Shown here piece by piece: positions 39,901 to 42,296 of a stretch of 64,000 nucleotides of DNA (position 1 is the stretch's first letter; each line of letters opens with the position of its first letter). Under the pieces are notes generated by a model, which was not told the DNA's origin, made no database searches, and worked only from the letters and a program-made list of their open reading frames with translations. The stretch comes from Vanessa cardui (taxonomy: Eukaryota; Arthropoda; Insecta; Lepidoptera; Nymphalidae), in the NCBI RefSeq assembly GCF_905220365.1, contig NC_061129.1, forward strand, positions 3,534,803 through 3,598,802, read 5' to 3'. A program made the position numbers and the translations under genes.

Positions 39901-42296
39901 TCTGATAACACTTTCGTAGACGTTTAAAATGCTATGTTTATGCATGTTTTCACAAACCCATACATAATTGATTATTTAAGCTCTCAATCAATGATATAGC
40001 TTTAATTCGATGTCAAATATTGAAAAAGAGTAACTACTGAGTTTCTTGCCGGTGCTTCTCAGTAGAATATACTTTCCGAACCGGTGGTATCTTCACTTAA
40101 TTGTTAATTGACGATTCAAAAGTGCTTGTAAAAGCCTCCTTGAATAAAGTTTATTTTGATTTTGAAATGTCGTTTATTTGACATTTATTGTTGGAATAGA
40201 ATATACATAGGTGCAGTCATTATGTGCTTATTATAACGTTAGTAGTAGAAGTAGTAATAGTAGTAACAGCCTGTAAATTTCCCACTTGTGTTCTAGGGGC
40301 TCCTCTCCCTTTGTGGAAAAGGAGCATATTCCACTAAGACAAGTGGCAGGTTTCCTCACCATGTTGAGCTTTACCAGCGAGCTCGAGATGAATTATCGAC
40401 ACAAATTAAGCACATAAAAATTCAGTGGTACTTGCTGGGTTTGAACCCGCAATCATTCGTTAAGACGTACGTGCTCTAACCACTGGGCTATCTCGGTTCA
40501 TAACGTTAAAATTATAATAATATATGTGTCATGTAATAATAATACGTCGGAATAACGAAATTCCGCCAAAAATATACCCATTATATTCCACGCATTATCG
40601 AAATGGGGGCGATTATATAAGCGACATTCAAACCGTAGCTTTTACCCCAATATCGATATATTGAATGGCATGTGGCATTTGATAAGTGTGACGTCACGAT
40701 GTCACACATCTGCCTATTGATGAGAATTAATTTCACGCCTCGTGTTGACACGTGTGAATTGTTAAAGCTATTCTTCAAAGGGGCGTGCGGTGTGACTGGC
40801 GATAGTAGGTATACTGTTTTTTTTTATTCTATGACCATATAAAAAAGTGATGTTTAAGCAGATTATAAAAAAGGCACAAAACGTGCGGAATATTGTAGTG
40901 ATGCAAAAAGATTTTTATTCTTTTCTTACTCTGTCTTATTTCTTATTTGCATTTTTTGTATATATCAATATATACTAATACTACTACTTTGATGTAAAAT
41001 TAAAGTCTAAAAGTTTTAGTGACTTTGTGAAAGGAAAAAAAAACGTCCAAAGCATAGAATATTTTTAATCAAATCATTTAAATACAAGAGAAGAAATTTT
41101 TCTTCGTGTTTTTTATAGAATCTTCTTATTAGGGAAACTGTTTAGTTACGTAACGCGTTACGGCCAGTCTGGCTTGTAATAATAAAATATTTTCTTAATA
41201 AACAACCTTGCCTTACATCATCATATTAATGTAATAAAAATTTAAGTAATAATCCCATCTTTCCTGAAGTTATGCAATTTCAGCAAAATAAACAAATAAA
41301 TATTGGACATCACATACATTACTCTCATCCCAATGTAAGTAGCTAAAGCACTTGTGTTATGGAAAATCAGAAGTAAAGACGGTACCATAAACACCCAGAC
41401 CCAGGACAAAATAGAAAACTAATGAATTTTCTACATCGACTCGGCCGGGAATTGAACCCGGGACCTCGGAGTGGCGTACCCGGCGTACGCACTACTCGAC
41501 CACAGAAGTCGTCGAATAATACAAGAAACATATATTGAGCAATCACAATAATCTAACTTAAAAAAAACAGATTTAATACCAAATTATTATGCTCATTTCG
41601 AATACTTATAAAATTAATTCTGAAGCATTTAAAGGATTACTGGCAAACTAGAGCTCGGCTTCCGACCCTTATAATATACTGTATTTCACAAAGCTCCAAC
41701 GTCAAATATCTCCTTATATATCGTCGAAAATATTAAATTGGGTTCATATTCCGTCATATTTTACACCTGGCAGGTTAAATGTCCTAAAAGTAATGATTTA
41801 TTTTGAAATCTGACTTAAAATTTATTCCGATCAAATTCATTTTACATTATTTTCTAAAATTAATACATCTCTACAGACAACTAATTGTTTTATTTATGTT
41901 TAAATTTTGTTCCTACTTATTATTGTCAGACAGCATCACCAATTCGATTTCTAATTTAAGTTTTAGACAATTTATTCGCTTCCATTTTTTATATCCTGGC
42001 GTTCTTTTTTTAAATTTTATGTTTTTTTTTTTTTAAATCCAGTCTGTCATGCGTAATTTGTCTTTGATTCATAATGTTTAAATTATCTGTAAAACTTAAG
42101 TAAGTTTTATTTAATCTCCCCTTTGCAATTAATATATTTTTCATGCAACACAACAACTTTTATAGCAAGAGAAAATATTTATTTTAACTCACCATCAAAA
42201 CAGGCGTACTTTAAATATACAACACCAGGAGACCAGCTCCTGGAAGGAGGATAGTCCTCCGCCAGCACGAAGCTACAATGGTTGACTCCTGTGCAT
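899..42296 (-). CDS. SUEL lectin-CUB-sushi single-pass membrane protein, 3' seven exons
   Basis: Join of 42296-42193, 29998-29816, 28257-28063, 27957-27781, 10272-10177, 5716-5632 and 980-899. Every junction has AG acceptor and GT donor and the phases agree, giving 307 codons including TAG after one leftover base. Domain order is the SUEL lectin C-terminal half (residues 1-34), CUB (about 41-158), CCP/sushi (about 160-216), acidic stalk (217-250), transmembrane helix (about 251-272) and a basic-then-acidic cytoplasmic tail. From family knowledge, SUEL domains bind galactose or rhamnose, and CUB and sushi modules mediate extracellular protein contacts. I infer a surface adhesion or receptor protein. 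The tail shows no kinase or Ig-type signalling motif. The signal peptide and first SUEL exon are missing from my model. I do not recognise a named orthologue. The exon chain is well supported; the function is not known. Confidence 0.82.
1653..1668. repeat. GT dinucleotide microsatellite
   Basis: Run of GTGTGTGTGTGTGTG following TATGC. Simple repeat in the last intron. Confidence 0.85.
2037..2302 (-). repeat. SINE-like family A, degraded copy
   Basis: Shows the family's ordered blocks in reverse orientation: CATCAGATGGTAA, GGGAACTAAGATGTTATGTCCCTTGT (in part), CTGTTTGGCG-TAGAATATG, GATGAGTGGG and CTACCCACCCAGAC. Compare the better copies at 33332-33618 and 58432-58728. The 63-codon ORF at 2190-2381 lies inside it and is not a gene. 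Confidence 0.7.
3055..3200 (+). repeat. SINE-like family A, partial copy
   Basis: AGGGACATAATCATCATTACC, then a -TTGGCGTATTGG- block and AGTGACCACACCCATCA match the second half of family A in the same order. It is strongly degraded. Confidence 0.5.
4960..5045 (+). repeat. Short dispersed repeat, related to 24380-24560
   Basis: Shares CCACTGGTGACAGG-GG-TG followed by a TTTTTCACCCTGACAATCGG-like block with 24449-24500 (CCACTGGTGACAGGAGGGCT). Family not identified; probably a retroelement fragment. Confidence 0.35.
5440..5580 (+). repeat. Transposon-derived fragment
   Basis: The block AAGTCCCTTAGTCAGC-TTTTACAACGCC and the following TGTGGTAGCTTACTTATATT resemble a dispersed repeat common in moth and butterfly genomes. 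This rests on memory; there is no second copy in this window to confirm it. Confidence 0.3.
5632..5716 (-). CDS. Exon: transmembrane segment
   Basis: 85 bases, phase 1 in and phase 2 out. Acceptor TTTTTTTCAG at 5718-5717, donor GTTAGT from 5631 (the +3 T makes it a weaker donor). It encodes DIVIPSLLIAALFIGNAF then IVLIIYKYRKR. This is a hydrophobic run of about 22 residues followed by the basic YKYRKR stop-transfer signal, which sets a type I orientation with the stalk outside. The final CG pairs with A at 980 to make the next Arg codon. Confidence 0.82.
7390..8095 (+). pseudogene. YqaJ/SWIM-family gene fragment, internally deleted
   Basis: Exon 1 is 7390-7523 (ATG; donor GTAAGT at 7524) and exon 2 is 7794-7947 (acceptor TTTTCAG). 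Joined they give 95 codons plus TAA. The peptide has LPKVDSFMI, SSRQSYGDDAIGYVQLKRD and CTVKCRICPEHKV. I recognise this as the N-terminal region of a large lepidopteran protein family annotated with a SWIM zinc finger and a YqaJ recombinase-like nuclease domain. Both downstream domains are missing: the frame stops soon after PEHKV. A possible later exon follows a TTTACTTGTACAG acceptor (7986-8095, starts QRTVQTLYDEEAI), which may be the old C-terminus. The fragment lies in the 4.5-kb membrane-exon intron, opposite to the host gene. I infer a deletion derivative of a mobile or amplified gene. The family call is from memory. Confidence 0.5.
8100..9515. other. Intron sequence without recognised features
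   Basis: AT-rich. It starts with a CRE-like TGACGTCA and the E-box palindrome GTCACGTGAC just after the YqaJ fragment, and is then featureless. Confidence 0.4.
9520..9655 (+). repeat. Short dispersed repeat family D, copy 1
   Basis: Shares the block order ACGTGC-T-CCGGAAG, a CAATGC..CTACTGC stretch, then TTGACAGAAAAATCCAATAA with 21600-21730. In other lepidopteran genomes this block belongs to a common retroelement-derived repeat (from memory). Confidence 0.4.
9842..10113 (-). repeat. tRNA-derived SINE family S1
   Basis: Reverse-oriented copy. From the left it has CAGCCTGTAAATTTCCCA, CCTTTGAGGAGACCC, TGGAACATATTCCA, TTCCTCACGACATTTTCCTT, CACCGCCGAGCACGAGATGA and, at the right, the tRNA-like head with AACCTGCAATCATCGGTTAA (B-box region on the minus strand). 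It ends 60 bases before the stalk exon. Confidence 0.85.
10177..10272 (-). CDS. Exon: extracellular acidic stalk
   Basis: 96 bases, phase 1 on both sides. Acceptor TTGTAG at 10274-10273, donor GTGAGT from 10176. It encodes a low-complexity linker rich in Asp, Glu, Ser and Ala (starts EEAASKVAGNDS, includes APESSDKDTK, ends NEANMIV) with no cysteine, as expected for a juxtamembrane stalk. It is 17.5 kb from the sushi exon and 4.5 kb from the membrane exon. Joining G+AA upstream gives Glu and G+AT downstream gives Asp, keeping the frame. Other intervening exons in the large intron cannot be excluded. Confidence 0.72.
10986..11181 (+). mobile_element. TA-target MITE (Tc1/mariner-like), copy 1
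   Basis: Copy of the 192-bp element best seen at 53149-53340. It shares GTAAGAAAAGGTTCGTCACC, AGATCTATTTTCGTGTGCTC, AGTATGAGCGATAATCTGCT and ATCGAGAATGACATATTGCG. The termini are mutated (GAAGTC for CAGTC), so the TA duplication is lost. No transposase is present. Confidence 0.75.
11230..11430 (+). repeat. Short dispersed repeat family D, copy 2
   Basis: GAGGCAGTACTAACGGTTGT, ACGTGCTCTTCAAGGCATGG and GAGTGCGCATTCCTTCCCAA match the common lepidopteran block related to 9520-9655 and 21600-21730. The minus ORF over it is a chance frame. Confidence 0.35.
11481..11665 (+). repeat. 111-bp tandem repeat in LINE 5' region
   Basis: Unit 1 starts TGTAGCCGTGACATCAGGAT at 11481 and unit 2 starts TGTATCCGTGATATTGGGAT at 11592. 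Both continue with TACAGCCTAATAATA, ATTAAACTGAC and CAGTTC or TAGTTC. The second unit is incomplete. Repeated 5' units often act as LINE promoters; here that is inferred. Confidence 0.7.
11925..12281 (+). CDS. LINE small upstream ORF (possible ORF1 remnant)
   Basis: 118 codons starting MFTFPYIKDV and ending EHVPSNLN. No recognised RNA-binding, zinc-knuckle or esterase motif. It contains a CILTCDRCH stretch with three cysteines and a histidine, too little to call a zinc finger. Asn, Ile and Lys are abundant, as in the downstream ORF. The ORF2 frame is open from 12272, so the two overlap by about 10 bases. It may be a shortened ORF1 or the end of one whose start has decayed. Confidence 0.45.
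   Translation: MFTFPYIKDVPQENSIRFKLNNMLHIMSNTYYVTKNDICNKIKLIDINNIINYNSCILTCDRCHLSNFYKRQIASLLSYFIIKKSTNGLVDQTTASIEQYNNNNLRPYILEHVPSNLN
12407..13825 (+). CDS. LINE ORF2 part 1: AP endonuclease domain
   Basis: 472 codons. The APE-type endonuclease motifs are in order: HQNIQGM at the start, CLTEHWL (catalytic Glu), GGSLILLCK, VVCVYRPPSG, VCGDFNINLL (Asp and Asn), TCIDNIFATY and LSSDHCGQ (the S-D-H catalytic end). The linker to RT follows. The frame has no ATG at its start: the codon at 12407 is GTG, the frame is open upstream to 12272, and the first in-frame ATG (12428) lies inside the first motif. It ends in TAA at 13823-13825, just after IAPF, where RT-domain sequence continues in another frame, so the stop results from a single indel near the T-run at 13800-13805. 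Confidence 0.88.
   Translation: MHQNIQGMLGKDLEIELFLTCNGIDILCLTEHWLLNYQVMFNFSGHQIASLFSRNKAIRGGSLILLCKNIKFKERKDIVSLSIEQTIEIACAELERVIVVCVYRPPSGLYELFENILDNVLSKLSGSNKEIIVCGDFNINLLHNSTTSIRFRSLLSSYNLVNLFLEPTRITDSTATCIDNIFATYIPQNKIIINNLSSDHCGQQALFNFHVKKISTSEKIMFVPLTASRIEKFRSNIMANLPHIHFSDNPNVLYNNLFKLIKNSFKSIFTSKTVNTKNFLKFSDWATIGIHKSRQRMYELYNERTYNHSATFANYVNNYSKLFKKVCFLAKSLTIKNKIKNAHNKIEMTWKIINCETGRVGSCNSELSLNYNNKVVNSQKEVATVFEKFFADIPVLTTKSLVSSPDVAESLMKENVRACKSNFNFTLVNPNDIIRAFKSLDIKKTADLWGISLKVINSIIDVIAPFSLVTLL
13826..15237 (+). CDS. LINE ORF2 part 2: reverse transcriptase domain
   Basis: Reverse transcriptase in a frame shifted from the endonuclease. The first ATG is at 13867, but the homologous frame runs back to about 13805 (HLALIFNSCVQRGIFPDL). 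Motifs in order: KVIPIFKSG, NNYRPISILPTLNKIFEK, GFTRGRSTTDA, VFCDLSKAFDCVQHETL (catalytic Asp), GVPQGSILGPFLFLTYINDL, LFADDTSLVF (F-A-D-D catalytic pair) and LRLNNNKTKIVKF. The C-terminal region ends near FMIDSTPWE and TGA at 15235-15237. The catalytic residues are intact. The C-terminal part is related to the minus-strand fragments at 56195-56395 and 42780-42950. Confidence 0.92.
15238..15462 (+). other. LINE 3' UTR and TTTGAG tail
   Basis: Poly-A run at 15300-15315, then CCGCTGAGTTTCTTTCGCCG, GGTTCTTCTCAGGTCAGG, CCGAACCGGTGGTAG and ATCAATAAGAAAGTGTAATG, then TTGAATAAAG, and a tail of TTTGAG repeats. The conserved CTGAGTTTCTT-CCGGTTCTTCTC block is the signature used to find the truncated relatives. 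Confidence 0.85.
15575..15775 (+). repeat. SINE-like family A, degraded copy
   Basis: GCAAGCCCTTCTGGGTAGTT, ACCACCCTTGCATA, CCAGCAAACAACA, AGTTACAGGC and CATCTTAGTTCGCAAGGATGG follow the family A order with many changes. Confidence 0.55.
15776..17410. other. Intron sequence without recognised features
   Basis: AT-rich. No exon-like, repeat or RNA signal recognised; short ORFs only. Confidence 0.4.
17411..17719 (-). repeat. tRNA-derived SINE family S1
   Basis: Well-preserved reverse copy: A-rich 3' tail (AAAAAAAAGTAAAGTAACAG), TGGAACATATTCCACCACCC, GGTTTCCTCACGATGTTTTC, then a tRNA-like head with CAACCCGCAATCATCGGTTA and CCACTGGGCCATCTCAGCTC. Confidence 0.9.
17921..18140 (+). repeat. Short dispersed repeat family R (RTE-like end)
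   Basis: Starts CTAGCCGACTCGCCCCGGCT, CGCACGGATTCAA, then ATACAAAAACCTTCCTCTCG, AGTCACTCTATCC, CGCATCAAAATCAGTTGCAT and ends ACTTTGTTTTATACTATGTA. The same order occurs at 38301, 47276 and, reversed, 18851 and 22145. Confidence 0.8.
18851..19089 (-). repeat. Short dispersed repeat family R
   Basis: Reverse copy from TAGTATAAAATAAAGTCGCT through AGAGTGATTCGTGAGGAAG to GCACCCGTACGAAGCCGAGG and CGCTAGT. Confidence 0.8.
19668..19725 (+). repeat. Family R, 5' fragment
   Basis: TACTAGCGCACCGCCCTGGC then TTCGCACAGATG matches the start of family R only. Confidence 0.5.
19730..20740. other. Intron sequence without recognised features
   Basis: AT-rich with several poly-A and poly-T runs. Nothing recognised. 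Confidence 0.4.
20741..20975 (-). repeat. tRNA-derived SINE family S2
   Basis: Reverse copy. The head at the right contains CGACCGGCAATCGAACCCGG and GACCTCAGAGTGGCGTACCC, whose complement has a GGTTCGAT B-box, and ACTCGACCATGGAGGTC, the complement of an A-box-like GGTCGAGTAGT. Body shared with 30762-30985 and 41285-41516. Confidence 0.82.
20980..21595. other. Intron sequence without recognised features
   Basis: Nothing recognised. The 80-codon ORF at 20964-21206 begins inside the SINE head and has no domain. Confidence 0.4.
21600..21730 (+). repeat. Short dispersed repeat family D, copy 3
   Basis: ATGGGTTTACATGCTTTCTA, GATATGCACTAACTTTTAGA, CTCTGAGCTGAACTCAG and CGACAAAAGAACCCAATAAC follow the family D order. 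Confidence 0.45.
22145..22398 (-). repeat. Short dispersed repeat family R
   Basis: Reverse copy from AGTATAAAACAAAGTTACTC to TGCATCCGTGCGAAGCCGGG and GCGGGTCGCTAGTAGTTAA. Confidence 0.8.
22750..22930 (+). repeat. Short dispersed repeat family Q, degraded
   Basis: TATTATAAATGTATGTCTGT, CCGAATTTGATGAAAG, CTTGAACTCCATGAAAAACA and CTACTTTTTTACCTAA match family Q (see 25031 and 44705). Confidence 0.55.
22980..23115 (+). repeat. Degraded LINE 3' end (TTTGAG-tail type)
   Basis: TAGTGGTAGATTTTTGACTA, TCAATAAGCAAGTGTAAACA and a repetitive TTGACTTTGGCTTGACTTTA tail resemble the 15340-15455 3' UTR and the copy at 37790-37925. Confidence 0.45.
23251..23330 (-). repeat. SINE S1 fragment
   Basis: GGTCACGATGTTTTCCTTCA, CCGCCGTACTCGAGATGAAT and ATCCCAAATAAGTACATG match the S1 middle section only. 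Confidence 0.6.
24380..24560 (+). repeat. Transposon-derived dispersed repeat
   Basis: GC-rich for this region. It contains CCACTGGTGACAGGAGGGCT, CAGAGGATCGGAATTGGGAT, CAACGGGGAAATGCTGATAG and CACCATTCGACGCGGTCAAG, blocks I know from lepidopteran retroelement remnants. A shorter relative is at 4960-5045. The 68-codon minus ORF over it is incidental. Confidence 0.45.
25031..25216 (+). repeat. Short dispersed repeat family Q
   Basis: ACTGATATTATAAATGTGAA, CTCTGTTTGTTAGTCGTTCT, CCGATTTTGATGAAATTTAG, GGGACATAAGTAGGCTTTTT and a closing AACCGCGGGCAATT. Same order as 44705-44884. Confidence 0.75.
25935..26165 (-). repeat. SINE-like family A, degraded copy
   Basis: Reverse order blocks: TCTACCTAATGGTAAAT, GGTATGGCCCTTGTGCCTGT, TACACTGGCTCACCATT, CGGCGGTAGAAGTATATAAT and GAAGCCCTACCTACAAG. 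The 85-codon minus ORF overlaps it and is not a gene. Confidence 0.6.
26166..26820. other. Very AT-rich intron sequence
   Basis: Extremely AT-rich (TATATATA, TATTTAAA runs). No feature recognised. Confidence 0.4.
26985..27180 (-). promoter_or_regulatory. Candidate internal promoter and first exon on the minus strand
   Basis: A GC-richer island contains CTGCGCATGCTCG (27145-27157), close to the NRF-1 consensus. Downstream on the minus strand, an ATG opens a short peptide (MGHTVDFCVK) that runs into a strong donor, AAG|GTGAGTATT, at 26991. This could be an alternative start that splices to the stalk exon at 10272, but the phase (0) would not match that exon (which needs 1), so it would be non-coding or use another exon. 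Speculative. Confidence 0.2.
27631..27712. repeat. Hairpin-forming inverted repeat
   Basis: The left arm at 27633-27654 (TTGGATTTTAAATTAACATG) pairs with the right arm at 27688-27709 (CATGTTAAATTAAAATCCTA) with few mismatches. The loop is about 33 AT-rich bases. It lies just downstream of the sushi exon in the large intron; probably a small fold-back element. Confidence 0.7.
27781..27957 (-). CDS. Exon: complete sushi/CCP domain
   Basis: 177 bases, phase 1 on both sides. Acceptor TCAACAG at 27959-27958, donor GTATGT from 27780. One exon encodes one CCP module of 59 residues. It starts IGCVTLPAPSSGYLVY, continues AHYMCNVNF, VVWCYDDNRWND and ends LPSCI. Four cysteines (expected pairing 1-3 and 2-4), the conserved Trp between cysteines 3 and 4 and the closing P-x-C are all present. 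A one-exon, phase-1 sushi module is the usual layout in animals. Confidence 0.87.
28063..28257 (-). CDS. Exon: C-terminal half of CUB domain
   Basis: 195 bases, phase 1 on both sides. Acceptor TTTCCAG at 28259-28258, donor GTAAGT from 28062. The product carries ENECTDYVSVED, GNVLLSTCEQ and GVLFHYK. These are the third CUB cysteine with the C-x-D-Y-V-x-V motif, the fourth cysteine, and the G-x-x-x-x-Y closing strand. The Asp of CTDYV and the EDSNG stretch fit calcium-binding CUB domains, but binding is only inferred. All four CUB cysteines are present over the two exons. The intron to the sushi exon is only 105 bases. Confidence 0.87.
28258..29337. other. Intron between the two CUB exons
   Basis: Mostly unique. 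Stretches at 28540-28640 and 28850-29090 have mixed composition but no repeat partner in this window. No ORF with recognisable content. Confidence 0.4.
29338..29590 (-). repeat. Truncated LINE 3' end (TTTTGA-tail type)
   Basis: Reverse copy: TATACTTTATTCAAGGAGGC, AGCACTTTTGAATCG, ATTAAGTGACGCTACCATCG then ACAGAAGAAGG; the coding end of ORF2 can be traced faintly to 29590. Compare 42450 and 55930. Confidence 0.65.
29816..29998 (-). CDS. Exon: N-terminal half of CUB domain
   Basis: 183 bases, phase 1 on both sides. Acceptor TTCCAG at 30000-29999, donor GTAAGT starting at 29815. The product contains HYCNREVYIS, GYIRTPGYPHFY, DECRWKL and VIRITLLDVSL. These match the CUB order of first cysteine, a G-x-I-x-T/S-P-x-YP turn, second cysteine with C-x-W, then an I-x-L/F-x2-hydrophobic strand. 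It joins through an AGT serine codon to the next exon 1.56 kb away. Confidence 0.85.
30180..30345 (+). repeat. Short dispersed repeat family P
   Basis: Contains GGCAGGTAGATCCTTTTGGG, GTAGATATCCGCTAAGAA, TTACCCCTGAGGGGGTAAAA, CGGAGTTGGAAGTTTGTGTA and ends GCCGCGGTTTCAACTAG. Known lepidopteran non-autonomous repeat type; a reverse relative is at 57598-57765. Confidence 0.65.
30615..30692 (-). repeat. SINE S1 fragment
   Basis: CTTCCTTTAAGGAGAAGATT, CCCACCACGCTGCTTTAAAA and TGGATTGGTGGA match a middle piece of S1. Confidence 0.5.
30762..30985 (+). repeat. tRNA-derived SINE family S2
   Basis: Plus copy beginning with the tRNA-like head AACCTCCGTGGTCGAGTAAT, continuing GAACGCCACTTTGAGACCCC and a decayed B-box, then GATGTAGAAAAAGTTCATTA, TGTTGTCTTGGGTGTGGGTG, GGTACCGTCGTTACTTCTGA and an AT-rich 3' end. 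Confidence 0.85.
31462..31745 (-). repeat. tRNA-derived SINE family S1
   Basis: Reverse copy: tail AGTAAAAAAAGTAAAGTAAC, AGCCTGTGCATTTCCCACTG, GGTTTCCTCAAGATGTTTTC, then head TTGAACCCAAAATCATCGGT and GCACGCGTTCTAACCACTG. A 28-bp segment next to the AATATTCCA block is deleted. Confidence 0.88.
31746..32690. other. Intron sequence; GC-richer patch at 31770-31950
   Basis: 31770-31950 is GC-rich (CATGGTGGAAACCCGAGGAT, CCCACATACCCGTCATGG) and looks like a dispersed transposon remnant, though no partner is in the window. The rest is AT-rich and featureless, with tandem CATTCATTCATT near 32520. Confidence 0.35.
32705..33010 (-). repeat. Truncated LINE 3' end (TTTTGA-tail type)
   Basis: Reverse copy: ACTATATTAAGTAAAGTTAC, CGGTTCAGAATGCAAATTCT, ACCGAGAAGAACCGGCAAGA, AATTCAGTAGTTACTCATTT, then GTCTGGAAGTTAACAAGTAT and remnants of the ORF2 end to about 33010. 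The 3' tail itself is missing. Confidence 0.8.
33332..33618 (+). repeat. SINE-like family A, well-preserved copy
   Basis: GTTCACTTGGTGGTAGGGCT, TTGTGCAAGCCCGCCTGGGT, AGGTACCACCCACTCATCAA, CGCTAAACAACAGCA, GAGTGAGCCAGTGTAACTAC, AAGGGACATAGCATCTTAGT, TTGGTGGTGCATTGACGATG and CATCAGGTGGTCCATATGCT, then an A-rich tail. ORFs on both strands here are repeat-derived. Confidence 0.88.
33685..33701. repeat. CT dinucleotide microsatellite
   Basis: Short GCTCTCTCTCTCTCTG run. Confidence 0.8.
34430..34603 (+). repeat. LINE 3' end with TTTGA-type tail (second family)
   Basis: CCTTAAGGTTGCCTGGAAGA, GATCGCTGTGTTAGCGATAA, GGCCGCCTCTTGTACAT, GTGTACAATAAAGAGTATTT, then GATTT repeats. Different from the 15-kb LINE; a relative is at 35400-35830. 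Confidence 0.75.
34655..34808 (+). repeat. SINE-like family A, internally deleted copy
   Basis: CACCCACTCGTTAGATAATA jumps to AGTGGCGGTGGCGTATTGGC, then AACAGCGCTATTGTCTATGG and ACCATTTACCATCAGTTGGG. Confidence 0.65.
35400..35830 (+). repeat. LINE 3' end (second family) split by a fold-back insertion
   Basis: TTCTAAGCCCCTATCACCAA, AGGTTGTCTGTGAGAGATCG, GCGGTCGCCTTTGCGCAC and TTGTGCAATAAAGTATTTTA match the 34430-34603 family. The upstream part is interrupted at 35469-35640. Confidence 0.6.
35469..35645. mobile_element. Fold-back element with perfect 37-bp inverted repeats
   Basis: The arms 35501-35537 and 35609-35645 are exact complements (for example AACTAGTTATAACGGATTTT against AAAATCCGTTATAACTAGTT). 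The 71-base centre contains GATATCCCGACGTTTCGAGC and AGCGTTTGTGGTCACGTC. A 13-base direct repeat, TAAATACTATACT, lies at 35456-35468 and 35641-35653, like a target-site duplication. Confidence 0.85.
36226..36486 (-). repeat. SINE-like family A
   Basis: Reverse copy: CTGGTAAGTGGTCACCACCG, CCCATAGATATTGGCGCTGT, GTGCCTGTAGTTACACTGGC, CTGTTTGGCGGTAGAATATG, then TACCTACCCAGACGGGCTTG. Confidence 0.85.
36747..36795. repeat. Perfect 21-bp inverted repeat at a LINE 5' truncation point
   Basis: Arms AATTCCACGCTTTTTTATCA-T (36747-36767) and its exact complement (36775-36795) around a 7-base loop. The right arm is the expected LINE sequence just before ACCTGTTGACTTCCAGGCAG. Confidence 0.9.
36775..37020 (+). 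repeat. Truncated LINE 3' end (TTTTGA-tail type)
   Basis: Ends of ORF2 (GATGATAAAAAAGCGTGGAA), CCTGTTGACTTCCAGGCAGG, AGAGTAACTACTGAGTTTCT, TGCCGGTTCTTCTCGGTAGA, CCGAACCGGTGGTAGCTTCA, then TGAATAAAGTATACTTTGAT tail. Confidence 0.9.
37438..37500 (+). repeat. Tiny LINE 3' tail fragment
   Basis: TCAAAAGTGCTCGTAAGAGC, CTACTTGAATAAAGTATATT then TTGATTTTGATA: only the last 60 bases of the TTTTGA-tail LINE. Confidence 0.75.
37790..37925 (+). repeat. LINE 3' end close to the 15-kb element
   Basis: GATCCCGCTGAGTTTCTTTC, TCCGGTTCTTCTCAAGTCTG, CGATGGTAGATTTTCGGAAA and TCAATAAGAAAGTTTAAACA resemble 15315-15420 more than the TTTTGA-tail copies. Confidence 0.8.
37966..38175 (+). repeat. Family Q variant
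   Basis: CCTACACTGATATTATAGTT, CTGTTTATTTGTCTGTATGT and CTTGAACTCCAAGAAAGAAT match the family Q start; the remainder differs. Confidence 0.45.
38301..38532 (+). repeat. Short dispersed repeat family R
   Basis: ACTACCGACCCGCTCCGGCT, TCGTACGGGTTCAAAACTGT, CCTTCCCCTCGAATCACTCT, CGCATCAAAATCCGTTGCGT and GCGGTAAGCTACTTTGTTTT. Confidence 0.85.
38540..40000. other. Intron sequence without recognised features
   Basis: AT-rich; a palindromic ACACGTGT core at 39451-39460 and one less AT-rich patch at 39470-39550. Nothing else recognised. Confidence 0.4.
40020..40168 (+). repeat. Truncated LINE 3' end (TTTTGA-tail type)
   Basis: GAAAAAGAGTAACTACTGAG, TTTCTTGCCGGTGCTTCTCA, CCGAACCGGTGGTATCTTCA, AAGTGCTTGTAAAAGCCTCC and a TTTATTTTGATTTTGA tail. 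Confidence 0.88.
40241..40500 (-). repeat. tRNA-derived SINE family S1
   Basis: Reverse copy with an AGTAGT-type 3' tail, AACAGCCTGTAAATTTCCCA, GGTTTCCTCACCATGTTGAG, then head TTTGAACCCGCAATCATTCG and CCACTGGGCTATCTCGGTTC. Part of the middle is deleted. Confidence 0.85.
40640..40770. promoter_or_regulatory. Cluster of palindromic factor-site-like motifs
   Basis: Within 130 bases: CAATATCGATATATTG (a DREF-like TATCGATA palindrome), GTGTGACGTCACGATGTCACAC spelled in two parts as GTGTGACGTCA and CGATGTCACAC (CRE core plus inverted repeat), and GACACGTGTG (E-box). No repeat partner was found, so it may be an intronic regulatory element. This is inference from motifs only. Confidence 0.25.
41285..41516 (-). 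repeat. tRNA-derived SINE family S2
   Basis: Reverse copy, best head: TCGGCCGGGAATTGAACCCG, GGACCTCGGAGTGGCGTACC, CGCACTACTCGACCACAGAA. Its complement has the tRNA B-box GGTTCAATTCC. Confidence 0.88.
42193..42296 (-). CDS. Exon: C-terminal half of SUEL lectin domain
   Basis: Acceptor AG at 42298-42297 after a T-rich tract, donor GT at 42192-42191 (GTGAGT). It enters in phase 2 (one base completes a codon) and leaves in phase 1. The product opens CTGVNHCSFVL and closes VVYLKYACFD. This matches the family pattern C-x-G-x3-C followed by a P-G-x3-YL-x-Y-x-C end. The family's internal Asp-Pro-Cys segment is replaced by PSRSWSPG, so one expected cysteine is absent. It lies 12.2 kb upstream of the CUB exons, and the phase-1 join to 29998 gives Asp (G+AT). 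Confidence 0.75.
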
